Assembly: GCA_905181865.1 (NCBI GenBank) | Contig: CAJIZG010000002.1 | Span: 266,508 to 330,507 of the forward strand | DNA: 64,000 nucleotides | Source of the DNA: Urechidicola croceus | GTDB lineage: Bacteria; Bacteroidota; Bacteroidia; Flavobacteriales; Flavobacteriaceae | Direction: 5' to 3' | In this document: positions 19,022 through 28,378 of the stretch, one piece after another | How the letters are laid out: each line of letters opens with the position of its first letter | Numbering within the stretch: the stretch's first letter is position 1 | The notes under the pieces: generated by a model | Databases searched by the model: none | The model's input: only the letters and a program-made list of their open reading frames with translations | Told to the model about the DNA's origin: nothing | Position numbers and translations under genes: made by a program

Positions 19022-19043
19022 TATTGTTGTTTTTTTTAATTTA

Positions 19044-19074
19044 CAAAGATAAACAAGCAAATACGTTCAAGCAA
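19044..19074 (-). promoter_or_regulatory. Bacteroidetes-type promoter for the third imelysin
   Basis: The minus strand has TTG (19074-19072), a 20-nt spacer and TATCTTTG (19051-19044), matching TTG / TAnnTTTG. It lies between the DUF4856 stop and the imelysin ATG at 19021 and sets that start. Confidence 0.78.
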
Positions 19075-19109
19075 GGGAACGCATTTACTTTTTTTAGATT
19101 AATACGTAA

Positions 19110-20312
19110 TTAACTTCCTGCTTGCGCAATAGTTAAATCAAATCTATTTGCTATTTCAGCAGACATCGCCTCTAAGGTTGCATCTGTAACATCCCAAAAT
19201 CCATTTCCTGCCATTAATTGAGTAATATACTCATCTACTTCAGTCTTCGTGAAATAAGGCGCATTAGAACCTGTTTTACGCGTAAACTGTAAGCTATAGA
19301 TAAATCCAAAACCTTCAGATAAATCATGGAATGCGCCACCATTATCTCCAGTACTTCTAACAATCCTACCTTGTTCTAAGTAGTAGATTGCTCTAATAGC
19401 GATCATTTTAGAGATTTCATTTTTAATAATATCAGCTTGCTCATCTCTTACCACATAGTCATTTGCAACAATAGCAGCACGCCCTAATTTAAAAGCGTTG
19501 TAAAGACTAAGTGCAATCCCTTGATAATCGGAATCTCCTTCTACTCTAGACAAGTACTTATTCAGAAAACTATCTTGATTAAGCGCTGGGTTTAATGCAT
19601 CATCAGTTCCATATAGGTACCCAAAAGCTTCATCCCACTTGTGCTCCATAGTAGTATAGTTTTTTCCTTCGGCAACAGTTTCAGCATTATTATCTACTAC
19701 GTTACCTCCGGCGTCTAAAACAGCAGGGCTTAGATAATTATTTAGGAGTTGATCTGTCATCAAAGCACCAATTAAACTTTTGTTTATGGCTTGGTTGTAT
19801 TCTAAACCTTGCGCATTTATATAACGTATAGATCCTCCTCCAGCTTCTTGGATTTGGCCTGCAACCCCTGCAGAAGCATCCTCATCCCATCTTGGAAAGA
19901 CATCATTCACTTGGTTTGCAATCCAAGTATCAAAATCATTTTTTATAGCTGTGGCATCAGTAGTATTTGCTGCAAAGAAATCTGAAGAAGCAGCTACTTT
20001 ACTTCTAATACTTTTGCTTGATGTGTTTAAATCTGCGTCAGAGAAATCTGCGTTTCCTTCTACATGCGCAAACATACCGTCCAGCTGCGCTTCAGTTTTA
20101 GAGGGATCTTTAAGTGCACTTACAAATTCTTGTCCCATTAAAATACGCGTGGTTTGTCCGCTGTAACTAACCGTTGTTTCTCCATTTCGGGCAAATGTGT
20201 AGGTTGCGGGGGCTTCTAATTCTGTTATTATTAAATCGGGACCATCATCATCACTAGAACAGGATATTAATAGGCTAGCAATGGCGAATAAACTTAGGAT
20301 AATTTTCTTCAT
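19110..20312 (-). CDS. DUF4856 domain-containing lipoprotein
   Basis: A 400-residue lipoprotein with signal MKKIILSLFAIASLLISC-SSDDD. The body begins YTFARNGETTVSYSGQTTRI and contains EHKWDEAFGYLYGTDDALNP, RVEGDSDYQGIALSLYNAFK and LSEGFGFIYSLQFTRKTG, which I associate with DUF4856, a helical imelysin-like family. It is probably on the cell surface or in the periplasm. It is first in the minus-strand iron operon and has a consensus promoter upstream overlapped by an AT-rich palindrome. The signal peptide nearly repeats that of the next imelysin (MKKIxLSLFAIA), suggesting local duplication of leader sequences. Confidence 0.88.
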   Translation of the reverse strand: MKKIILSLFAIASLLISCSSDDDGPDLIITELEAPATYTFARNGETTVSYSGQTTRILMGQEFVSALKDPSKTEAQLDGMFAHVEGNADFSDADLNTSSKSIRSKVAASSDFFAANTTDATAIKNDFDTWIANQVNDVFPRWDEDASAGVAGQIQEAGGGSIRYINAQGLEYNQAINKSLIGALMTDQLLNNYLSPAVLDAGGNVVDNNAETVAEGKNYTTMEHKWDEAFGYLYGTDDALNPALNQDSFLNKYLSRVEGDSDYQGIALSLYNAFKLGRAAIVANDYVVRDEQADIIKNEISKMIAIRAIYYLEQGRIVRSTGDNGGAFHDLSEGFGFIYSLQFTRKTGSNAPYFTKTEVDEYITQLMAGNGFWDVTDATLEAMSAEIANRFDLTIAQAGS

Positions 20313-20353
20313 TTTTTAGGTTTTTTTACTATTTTTATTTAGACTCGTTACAA

Positions 20354-20364
20354 ATAATAATTAT
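20354..20364. promoter_or_regulatory. possible Fur-like operator
   Basis: ATAATAATTAT is a perfect 5-1-5 inverted repeat immediately downstream of the -7 box of the iron operon promoter. Its sequence matches the core of the Fur box (ATAAT-n-ATTAT). In AT-rich DNA such a match is not rare, so the position at the promoter of an iron-uptake operon carries most of the weight. Confidence 0.4.
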
Positions 20365-20374
20365 AATTCGACCA

Positions 20375-20405
20375 CAAAGATAAAGCACAAATTTATATTA
20401 TCAAA
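20375..20405 (-). promoter_or_regulatory. Bacteroidetes-type promoter of the iron operon
   Basis: The minus strand carries TTTG (20405-20402), exactly 19 nt, then TATCTTTG (20382-20375). Both boxes match the consensus perfectly. The start codon of the DUF4856 gene lies 62 nt downstream of the -7 box, leaving a leader that includes the possible Fur-like palindrome. Confidence 0.82.
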
Positions 20406-21004
20406 GCTTATTTAGACTAATTTTAAATAAATTCTCAAAATGATATTTTAATGGATAGCTTACTTCTAAATGAAGTGAGATTCTTCTAAGTAAATCAGAC
20501 ATTTTTTTCATTTTTTGATAGTTCATTATAAAACTCACTTTTGTATTTTCTAGAAGAAAGGGTTTATAATGCTTGGAATTTTAGTAATCTTCCCAACGTG
20601 AAGGCTTGTCCACGACATCTTTAACCGGGTCATACATAATTTCAATTTTATCAGGTTTTAAATACAATCTTGCATCTGATAGATTGAGTCGTTTAGAGGT
20701 ATCTTTACATTCAGACAATGTTCAAGGTAAGAATAAGGCATGGAAAAGATAAGATTCCAAGTCATATTATTGAGTATCTTTGACTGCATCACTTAAGGGG
20801 AAAATATATGGGTGCTCAAGATCAGGGAAATGGAATTTAGAGAGTATTTTATAGAGCCGTATTTTTAGGTTATTTTAATGAAAATAAAATAAGAGATAAA
20901 CAAGTATCAATCAGACTAAGTCAAAATATAGTGTAAAGGATGTGACTTTAACTTTGTAAACTATGTGCCTTAACGAACATGAATATAACATCCTTAACCA
21001 TGAC
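20406..21004. other. gene-poor stretch with two degraded fragments
   Basis: About 600 bases. On the minus strand a 45-codon tail ending at 20581 encodes LSDARLYLKPDKIEIMYDPV and then KDVVDKPSRWEDY; it looks like the genuine C-terminus of a lost protein that I do not recognise. On the + strand around 20718-20935 a broken frame (MFKVRIRHGKDKIPSHIIEY, later RVFYRAVFLGYFNENKI) faintly resembles a RelE/HigB-type toxin with internal stops. Neither could be functional. Confidence 0.4.
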
Positions 21005-22660
21005 ATGACATCATTAAAATTAATAACCATTATTGGATTTATTTTCTGTTGGTTTTCTCTCTCTGCACAAAACATAGAACCAACAACCGTTGAAGCAAAC
21101 CGCGTTTCTGAAGTAACGTTGGTTTCTGCTAAAACTTATGAAAACCCATTTACTGAAATTGAACTTATTGCGGAGGTAACACAACCCGATGGTAAGACAC
21201 TTAAAGTGCCAATGTTTTGGGCTGGAGACAAACAATGGTCTTTGCGCTACGCATCCAATATTCTCGGTAAACACACTTTTAAGACTGAGTGCTCAGACAA
21301 TAAAAACAAAGGATTGCATGGACAAAAAGGAAGCATTACAGTTGAGGCGTACAAAGGAGATAATTCTTTATACCAAAATGGCCCGATTCAAATAGCGAGT
21401 GACAGACGACACTTCGAACATCAAGATGGATCCCCCTTCTTATGGTTGGCAGATACTTGGTGGAAGAGTTTATGCAAACGAATGACATGGGAAGGTTTTC
21501 AAGAAATAACAGCAGATCGGAAGGCCAAAGGGTTTAATGTAATTCAGATTGTTTGTGGGCCATATCCAGATGAAGACATGTTGGAAGAACGATGGGAAAA
21601 CGAAGGTGGTAAGCCCTATGAAAAAATAGATTTCAGTGTAATGAATCCGAAATACTTTGAATATGCAGACAGACGAATCCAGCACCTTATTGATAATGGC
21701 ATTGTACCAGTTATTGTTGGTGGTTGGGGACGTCCACAAGGCGGAGGTGAAAGCACCCTGATACAAGTAGGATTAGAAGGTTACAAAAGACATTGGCGCA
21801 ATTTAGTTGCACGATATGCCGCCTACCCTACTGTATGGATGATCGGAGGCGAAGCCAAAGATCACTATGGTCCGTGGTCAGAGGTTGCTCAATATGTAAA
21901 AGATATTGATGCTTTTAAACGGGTAAGTTGTTACCATGCTCCTGGTCACCCCCGAACCGCCTTAAAAGACAATTCTATGTTCGATTTCGATATGTTGGCA
22001 ATTGGTCATGATGGCATGAAAACAGTCGAAAAAACTTTTGAGCTAATGAAAGCCAGTCTTGATGCCTCACCAAAAAGGCCAATAGTTTGTGGGGAAGCAT
22101 GCTACGAGGGACATATGCAAACGAACCGTCAAGGAATTCAGCGCTACATGTTTTGGAGTTTTATTCTAAGCGGTGCTGCTGGTCACACGTATGGTGCTGC
22201 AGGAATCTGGCATGCTGGTGTTGAGGGAGATCCAGGGCATACAGGTTTTAAAGGATTTGCATACGACCACACCACTTGGAAACAGGGTATGAACTACCCA
22301 GGTTCTACTCAAATAGGAATAGGAAAAAAACTATTAGAACAGTATCCTTGGCAACGTTTTGAAACTCATCCAGAATGGGTGGAAGAAGGAAATTTTGCAG
22401 CAGGAATACCGGGAGAAGTACGATTTATTTACTTACCTCGACGTGATATTTACGATTGGGAAGGCAGAACAGTAAAAGATCTTGACCCTACAGTTAACTG
22501 GCACGCCTACTATTTTGATCCGGGTACTGGTCGGAAATTTGACCAAGGCATTATTTTTGCAAGTTCTGAAGCAGGTGAAAAGGCAAACGATCCAGTTGAG
22601 TTCAATAAGACTGTTCCTTCACCACAAGATTGGGTGTTGGTATTAGAGAAAGTCGAATAA
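21005..22660 (+). CDS. DUF5060/DUF4038 glycoside hydrolase (apiosidase-like catalytic domain)
   Basis: A 551-residue exported enzyme. ATG 21005 is chosen because it starts the signal peptide MTSLKLITIIGFIFCWFSLS-AQ. An N-terminal beta-sandwich (DUF5060-like, about 25-125) has NPFTEIELIAEVTQPDGKTL. A (beta/alpha)8 domain follows with PFLWLADTWWKSLCKRMTWE, VWMIGGEAKDHYG and RPIVCGEACYEGHMQ, whose two Glu residues sit where retaining clan-A enzymes place acid/base and nucleophile. A small C-terminal domain reads FIYLPRRDIYDW. Related proteins act on side-chain sugars of plant or algal glycans. The substrate is not known. The neighbouring propeller-like lipoproteins may act with it. Confidence 0.82.
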   Translation: MTSLKLITIIGFIFCWFSLSAQNIEPTTVEANRVSEVTLVSAKTYENPFTEIELIAEVTQPDGKTLKVPMFWAGDKQWSLRYASNILGKHTFKTECSDNKNKGLHGQKGSITVEAYKGDNSLYQNGPIQIASDRRHFEHQDGSPFLWLADTWWKSLCKRMTWEGFQEITADRKAKGFNVIQIVCGPYPDEDMLEERWENEGGKPYEKIDFSVMNPKYFEYADRRIQHLIDNGIVPVIVGGWGRPQGGGESTLIQVGLEGYKRHWRNLVARYAAYPTVWMIGGEAKDHYGPWSEVAQYVKDIDAFKRVSCYHAPGHPRTALKDNSMFDFDMLAIGHDGMKTVEKTFELMKASLDASPKRPIVCGEACYEGHMQTNRQGIQRYMFWSFILSGAAGHTYGAAGIWHAGVEGDPGHTGFKGFAYDHTTWKQGMNYPGSTQIGIGKKLLEQYPWQRFETHPEWVEEGNFAAGIPGEVRFIYLPRRDIYDWEGRTVKDLDPTVNWHAYYFDPGTGRKFDQGIIFASSEAGEKANDPVEFNKTVPSPQDWVLVLEKVE

Positions 22661-22818
22661 TAAGGAGAAATAGTAAAAAAGGAGAATTAAATAAAACAAT
22701 TTTCACGAACATCACCTAAACTTCATAGTTGCCCCACAAAGGACAACAACGAAGTTTAGACATACGTGGTAGCGCATAAATTAACTCAACAGGAATTATT
22801 ATAATAGATTATTAAAAA

Positions 22819-23805
22819 ATGAAAAAAATGTTACTAGCAGTATTAATTATTGGGAGTATATTCTCGTCATGTGTTCATACAAAAAAGGAAGTACTTACTT
22901 TACGGATAAGTTCTTATGTTGATTCTAATGATGTATTAACTGATGGCCTTAAAGTACCCACCCACATAGGCTTCTTTGGTGGTCTGGAGATTATCTCTGA
23001 TTTACAACACAATCGCTTCGTTTATCGAGAAGAGGGTTCGACAGACGATTTCATAAAAGCACAAGTTAAAGTAGTTGGGCATCATTCTCTGACATGGGTA
23101 GATGGTAAATATTATGCAGTGAACACAGACGAGCATAAGGTTATTGAGTTCTCTGATCTCACCGAAACTGGCAATAATTCACCTAATTACAACGCTATTG
23201 AACTTAGCCGACCACACGACATAGTTTACAACCAAACTGACGGTTACATCTACATGATAGACGACAAAGAAGGTCTTACGCGATTTAAGCCCAACACCAA
23301 CGACATCGCGGAAAAGTCGGAAATAAACAAAAGCAAAACACTCGGCTATGCAAGATCGCTTTCGGTTGTTAATGGTAAAGTCTACATTATCAATTCTAGT
23401 CGTGGAGAGGTTATCTTGATGGATGATTTCGACAACTGGACTATTTATGAAAGTCCCGGAAAAGAAAAAAATGAGAAAGGAGAAAAGATGAACTCACCTG
23501 CAGGAGCATGGAATAAGACAGGGCTAGTCCTAAATGATGTTGAACGCTTTGGTGAGTATTGGTACGGTTCAAACTTTTTTACACAATCTTATGCTGGAGA
23601 ACATGATGCCAACAAGTATAGACTAATACGTTGGAGAACATGGGAAGATTTTCAAAACGGCAACTGGGAGGAGTTGAGTCATTTGCTTCCATCAGGAGTT
23701 GTCCCTTACTACTTTTCCATTCACAATGATGCTCTATATCTTGCTACATTCCATCATGAGCAACCAGGCACCAACGACATAATCTATAAACTTTATCTTC
23801 AGTAG
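22819..23805 (+). CDS. beta-propeller-like lipoprotein of unknown function
   Basis: A 328-residue lipoprotein with signal MKKMLLAVLIIGSIFSSC-VHT. Repeated blade-like strand motifs (HHSLTWVDGKYYAVNTDEHK, SRPHDIVYNQTDGYIYMIDD, ARSLSVVNGKVYIINSSRGE) give it the look of an SMP-30/NHL-type six-bladed propeller, which would be extracytoplasmic. I do not recognise a catalytic site or named family. A damaged paralogue follows directly and shares the C-terminal block YRLIRWRTWEDFQNGNWE, so the two arose by tandem duplication. Location after the DUF4038 hydrolase suggests a role in carbohydrate handling, which is inference. Confidence 0.7.
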   Translation: MKKMLLAVLIIGSIFSSCVHTKKEVLTLRISSYVDSNDVLTDGLKVPTHIGFFGGLEIISDLQHNRFVYREEGSTDDFIKAQVKVVGHHSLTWVDGKYYAVNTDEHKVIEFSDLTETGNNSPNYNAIELSRPHDIVYNQTDGYIYMIDDKEGLTRFKPNTNDIAEKSEINKSKTLGYARSLSVVNGKVYIINSSRGEVILMDDFDNWTIYESPGKEKNEKGEKMNSPAGAWNKTGLVLNDVERFGEYWYGSNFFTQSYAGEHDANKYRLIRWRTWEDFQNGNWEELSHLLPSGVVPYYFSIHNDALYLATFHHEQPGTNDIIYKLYLQ

Positions 23806-23857
23806 GCTGCATATAATAAATATACAATGGCTAACGGAAACGACTAGACAACAAAAA

Positions 23858-24810
23858 ATGAAAAAATTAGTACTCACATTATTATTTATAGGGAGTATGT
23901 TCTCTTCATGTGATAATACAAAAGAAAAGCGACTTGCTATAAGCTCCTATGTTGAAACCAGCGATGTACCAAAAGGACTCAATTAGCCTACTCATATTGG
24001 ATTTCTCAACGATCTGGAAATCATTTCTGACGCAGGAAATAACCGTTTTGCTTATCGACCACAAGGTTCTGCTGATAATTATAGCATATCGTCTGTGGCC
24101 CTAAATGATCAACATTCTTTAACGTGGTGTACTGGTACCTACTATTCTGTGAATACAAATAATCATGAGGTTATTGAGTTTACAGATATCGCTAACGACA
24201 GTGGCAGCGCAGTAGCCAATTATTCTGGCATCAGTCTAGAACGACCTCACGACATTATTTACAGCGCAACTGATGGATTGTTTACACCTTAGATAACAAC
24301 CAAGGTCTAACGAGGTTCAACCCTGACACGTCTTGTGCAGCCGAGGTATCAAACGTAGGTACGATACTAAACTATGCCAGATCGCTTACTCTTGTGGACG
24401 GTGTTGTATACATCATCAATTCATCAAAAGGCGAGGTAATTAAAATGAAAGACTTCAACAACTGGACTGTTTACAAAAGCCCCGGAAAAAAGTTGGATCA
24501 CCCTGCAGGAGCATGGGATAAATCAGGTTTGGTTCTTAACGACGTAGAACGGTATGGTGATTATTGGTACGGTTCAAACTTTTTTACGAGTTCCTATGCT
24601 GAAGGATACGATTACGACAAGTATCGATTGATTCGATGGAGAACATGGGAAGACTTCCAAAATGGTAACTGGGAGGATTTGAGTAATTTTTTACCAAAGG
24701 ATGTAGTTCCTTATTACTTCACCGTTAGCAACGGATCCCTTTATTTATGTACGGCTCAGGCTGAGACCCCAGGTATCAAAGACGTAATTTATAAACTGTA
24801 TCTGAAGTAA
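23858..24810 (+). pseudogene. tandem paralogue of the propeller-like lipoprotein, inactivated
   Basis: The copy starts MKKLVLTLLFIGSMFSSC-DN and follows its neighbour throughout: SSYVETSDVPKGLN*PTHIG, HSLTWCTGTYYSVNTNNHE, ERPHDIIYSATDG and YRLIRWRTWEDFQNGNWED. Codon 43 is TAG (23984-23986). A one-base change near 24276 shifts VYTLDNNQGLTRFNPD out of frame until the tail (24394-24810) reads cleanly to the natural stop. With two lesions and otherwise good conservation, inactivation looks recent. It starts 53 nt after the intact copy. Confidence 0.85.
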
Positions 24811-25218
24811 GCCGAATACAATGAAGATGCCATGGCTATCGGAAATGAAATTAAAAATAAATTAATACGCTACAACATCACCTAAAGAACAAGGCTACTT
24901 TCTTCTTTACATTTAACAATACGTTCGCGTCAGAATTGCGTCGTTCCAATCAACTGTGGGTTGACCAGACCGCCAAGATTCTTTAGCTTAAGCATTGTAA
25001 GTAATTGGGAAAAAACCTCAAACCGAATAAATTTATGGTTCAATATCCTTAGTTTTTTTATATTTCTCAAGTTCTGAAAAATTACAAAATTAGGGAACAC
25101 TCTCTCGCTAATCGGAATTTTATCAAAATGCGGAATTATAAATCTTTGTAAATTATAAAGATTACTAAAAAATGTGGAAAGATTAAGAATCAGAATTATG
25201 AATAAAAAACAACTACTT
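24811..25218. other. intergenic stretch, no gene seen
   Basis: About 400 AT-rich bases without an open frame that resembles a protein. A segment near 24920-24990 is somewhat richer in GC (GCGTCAGAATTGCG), but I cannot assign it. Confidence 0.4.
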
Positions 25219-25347
25219 ACAATACCGTATATAAAAAATTGGTAAATTAGTGCTTTATCAAATTTCGTTGCATTTTTACCAACTTCTGAATTCTTGTATG
25301 AAATTCCTCGTTGTCAAAACCGCAACTATTTTTATACATAAACGTTG
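25219..25347. repeat. imperfect inverted repeats before the DUF4184 gene
   Basis: ACAATACCGTATATAAAAAA at 25219 onward resembles the minus-strand ACAACGTTTATGTATAAAAA starting at 25347, so the two arms face each other about 75 nt apart. The right arm contains the GTTGTCGCC end and stops 23 nt before the ATG of the next gene. I recall similar ACAACG...TATAAAA sequences repeated between flavobacterial genes, without a firm name for them. Confidence 0.45.
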
Positions 25348-25370
25348 TCGCCAATTATAAAATAACGAAA

Positions 25371-26111
25371 ATGCCTTTTACTTTTTCATATCCAGCAATA
25401 ATTTTACCATTGAAAAATATATTCGGGAAATGGGTTTCTCTAACGGGTCTTATAATTGGAAGTTTAACTCCTGACTTTGAATATTTTTTAAGAATGAAAA
25501 TTCAAGGTTACTATGGACATACAATAATTGGAACATTATGGTTTAACCTTCCATTAGGAATAGTACTATGCTTTTTATTTCAAAATATTATCAAAAAACC
25601 GTTCATAGAAAACTCTCCTAACTTTATTCAATATAGAGTCACGGAATTGAAAAATTTAAACTGGAAAAAATATTTTATGGATAATTGGATTGTAGTATGT
25701 TTATCAATCTTAATTGGAGCATATTCACATATATTCTGGGATTCTTTCACTCATTCAAATACTTTTTTCACCAACTATTTTGGACTTGATAGAAAAGTAT
25801 TTAATACTGAAATTCCGATTTTTAAACTTCTCCAGCATGTAAGTACTTTAATTGGCGGAATACTAATCTTATGGTATTTTTTAAAACTAAAGAAAGACAA
25901 AATAGAATATACTAAACCGAGCATTAAATACTGGATCAATATTGGATTTTTTGCAATAAGTATTATGGGAATTAGAATTGCCTTCGGTTTAAAAATTATT
26001 GAATACGGAAATGTAATTGTTAGTGCAATAGCTGCAGGAATGATTGCTATAACTCTTGCATCTCTGTATGAAAAAATAAAAACTGGCAGCAACAATGTTT
26101 ATAAAGCATAG
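25371..26111 (+). CDS. DUF4184 family membrane protein
   Basis: A 246-residue inner-membrane protein. ATG 25371 gives the family's characteristic start MPFTFSYPAIILPLKNI. Conserved features are SLTPDFEYFLRM near residue 34, GHTIIGTLWFNLPLG, and AYSHIFWDSFTHSNTFFTNY. The D, H and H residues lie at membrane edges, which suggests a metal-dependent membrane hydrolase, but no activity is known to me. Six or seven hydrophobic segments are visible. It is monocistronic and preceded by unusual repeats. Confidence 0.82.
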   Translation: MPFTFSYPAIILPLKNIFGKWVSLTGLIIGSLTPDFEYFLRMKIQGYYGHTIIGTLWFNLPLGIVLCFLFQNIIKKPFIENSPNFIQYRVTELKNLNWKKYFMDNWIVVCLSILIGAYSHIFWDSFTHSNTFFTNYFGLDRKVFNTEIPIFKLLQHVSTLIGGILILWYFLKLKKDKIEYTKPSIKYWINIGFFAISIMGIRIAFGLKIIEYGNVIVSAIAAGMIAITLASLYEKIKTGSNNVYKA

Positions 26112-27037
26112 TTGATAAATGCTAAACCCTAAGTTCTCGCTTATTTACGAAGACTGCCAAATTTTTATAGTTGTCTTTTTGAGAGATTTAAGAAAAAAAA
26201 CATATAAAAATTCGGCTACGTGTTAATCCGAAAATTTAATATCTTTTTACACGCTACGTTTCATAACCAATACCGCTGTAACCAATACCCAAGCCCGAAT
26301 GACAGCACAACTAAAAGAATAATTGAAGAAGTTAAAAAACGCGTTGAACTTGGATATTTATAATAAACGTATTCAAAAATAAATAACTAGTTGGGCAGAT
26401 GTAAGAAACAATACTGCTCATGTATATTTTGACAAATATGATATTCAACAAGTAGGAATGATGTTGCTATTTGCGTAAAATTTCTGCTCAGAACATTTAA
26501 AATAAAAAGTACGGGTTACAATAGCCAAGTGCTCGTGTGGTCGGTACGACCCAACATGAATATCGTATTGACTGAAACGGATACATAAGCCATTAGTTCT
26601 CTAGGGTTTTTTCGTTATGTTTCTTGTTGCTTGTTGGGGTTCATTCGAAGTTAATTTTATAAGAAAACAGTATTTTTTACAGTAATCCCATTCTATTTAG
26701 TTGTCATCAAATTGTCAAGAATCAATGTTCCCCCTTATCTTTATAAAACGTTAACTACGGCAATATGGCTGTTAATCTTCGCAAAATATATGGCGAAAAA
26801 GAAAGTGTCTCTAAGAAGAACATCGTCAAAAAGAGTAAGGCTGATTTAGAAATTAAATTTGCTAATCAATCTAATGGTGTTATTTCAAGGCAATATAAAA
26901 GGCTTCTTTTTTAAAGTATTTCATAATACTTTCTGAAAAGAACTCTCCAAACAGGAATGGAACTTGGAAACACACAGAATTATATTAAAAGTTTTATGAG
27001 ATGCTGAATCAAGGAAGTACGTCGAAACTATTATGTT
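26112..27037. other. gene-poor stretch with a degraded fragment and a short ORF
   Basis: About 925 bases. The + strand frame at 26299-26502 reads MTAQLKE*LKKLKNALNLDI, then SWADVRNNTAHVYFDKYD and LLFA*NFCSEHLK, with three internal stops that each look like CAA/GAA/AAA turned to TAA. The W-x-D-V/L-R-N-x-A-A-H pattern recalls the C-terminus of HEPN-like or restriction-associated proteins. A 49-codon frame at 26765-26914 (MAVNLRKIYGEKESVSKKNI...) has no recognisable family. The rest shows nothing I can support. Confidence 0.45.
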
Positions 27038-28342
27038 TTATTTCTGTCTAAAATGTATAATTATCGGCACTCCTTGAAAATCATAAATATCACGTACTTT
27101 ATTTTCGATAAATCGTTTGTATGGATCTCTAACATATTGCGGCAAATTACAGAAGAATACAAATTGTGGCGTTATCGTTGGCAATTGCATGCAGTATTTA
27201 ATTTTCACAAACTTTCCTTTCCACGCTGGTGGTGAATTTTGCTTAACTATTTCTAACATAGTTTCGTTCAACTTGCTCGTTGCAATGCGTTTTTTACGGT
27301 TTTCGAATACGGTAACGGCCGTTTCTATTGCTTTAAAAATTCGTTGCTTGGTTAATACCGAAGTAAAAATAATTGGCACATCCGTAAATGGAGCAATTTC
27401 TTTGCGAACCATGGCTTCATAGGCTTTCATGGTATTCGTTTCTTTTTCTACTAAATCCCATTTATTGATTAGTACCACAACTCCTTTTTTGTTTTTCTCT
27501 GCCAACCAAAAAATACTTTGATCTTGTCCTTCAAAACCTCTTGTAGCATCGATCATTACAATGGCAACATCACAATGCTCAATAGTTCTTACAGCCCGCA
27601 TTACGGAGTAAAATTCTAAGTCTTCTTTCACTTTGGCTTTCCTTCTAATTCCGGCAGTATCCACCAAATTAAAATCAAATCCAAAACGGTTGTATTTTGT
27701 ATCTATAGAATCACGGGTAGTGCCTGCGATATCTGTTACAATATTTCTTTCTACGCCGATTAAAGCATTAATGAATGAAGATTTTCCTGCGTTAGGTCTT
27801 CCAACAACAGCAAACCGTGGTAATTCATCTCGTTCCTCTTCTACGTCTTTAGGAATTATTTTTGTGATATCATCTAATAGATCTCCAGTTCCACTTCCGT
27901 TAATAGAAGAAATGGTGTGGTAATCACCCAAACCAAGGTTGTAAAATTCTATAGCATCATCTTCACGCATTGCATTGTCAACCTTGTTGACAGTCACAAA
28001 TACAGGCTTTTTAACTTTACGCAATAAATTAGCAACTTCTGTATCCATCGGTGTAATGCCTTCGGTTACATCTACAACAAAAACAAGAATATCAGCTTCT
28101 TCGATGGCTAAATTAACTTGTTTGCGAATTTCTTCTTCAAAAATATCATCAGAACCTACAACATAACCTCCGGTATCTATGACAGAAAAGTTTTTTCCGT
28201 TCCAGTCAGATTTTCCGTAATGTCTGTCTCGTGTTACACCACTAACGGAATCAACAATCGCATCTCTACTTTGTATTAATCTGTTAAATAATGTTGATTT
28301 CCCTACGTTTGGTCTCCCAACAATTGCAACAATACTATTCAT
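27038..28342 (-). CDS. der: ribosome biogenesis GTPase Der
   Basis: A 434-residue cytoplasmic protein with two tandem GTPase domains and a KH-like C-terminal domain, needed for 50S subunit assembly. First G1 is [12 protein letters not shown] and first G3 DTGGY; second G1 is [12 protein letters not shown] and second G3 [12 protein letters not shown]4 motifs are NKVD and NKWD. ATG 28342 ([16 protein letters not shown]) is the family's usual start. The longer frame to 28372 overlaps a promoter -7 box. The C-terminus FRQK is complete. It is single, flanked by gene-poor DNA on both sides. Confidence 0.96.
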   Translation of the reverse strand: MNSIVAIVGRPNVGKSTLFNRLIQSRDAIVDSVSGVTRDRHYGKSDWNGKNFSVIDTGGYVVGSDDIFEEEIRKQVNLAIEEADILVFVVDVTEGITPMDTEVANLLRKVKKPVFVTVNKVDNAMREDDAIEFYNLGLGDYHTISSINGSGTGDLLDDITKIIPKDVEEERDELPRFAVVGRPNAGKSSFINALIGVERNIVTDIAGTTRDSIDTKYNRFGFDFNLVDTAGIRRKAKVKEDLEFYSVMRAVRTIEHCDVAIVMIDATRGFEGQDQSIFWLAEKNKKGVVVLINKWDLVEKETNTMKAYEAMVRKEIAPFTDVPIIFTSVLTKQRIFKAIETAVTVFENRKKRIATSKLNETMLEIVKQNSPPAWKGKFVKIKYCMQLPTITPQFVFFCNLPQYVRDPYKRFIENKVRDIYDFQGVPIIIHFRQK

Positions 28343-28359
28343 TCTTGATAAATTTTTTG

Positions 28360-28367
28360 CAAATATA
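28360..28367 (-). promoter_or_regulatory. -7 promoter box of der
   Basis: TATATTTG on the minus strand, 17 nt upstream of ATG 28342, matches TAnnTTTG. The expected -33 region 19-20 nt further up lacks a clear TTG, so the promoter is weaker by sequence than others here. Confidence 0.55.
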
Positions 28368-28378
28368 CGCATTAGTAA

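Noticed and set aside
20718..20935. RelE/HigB-like toxin gene
   Set aside because: The resemblance needs two frames and has stops. No antitoxin neighbour is visible. Too weak to call.
26765..26914. 49-codon ORF MAVNLRKIYGEKESV...
   Set aside because: Charged and plausible, but unrecognised and flanked by degraded DNA. Noted within the intergenic entry, not called as a gene.
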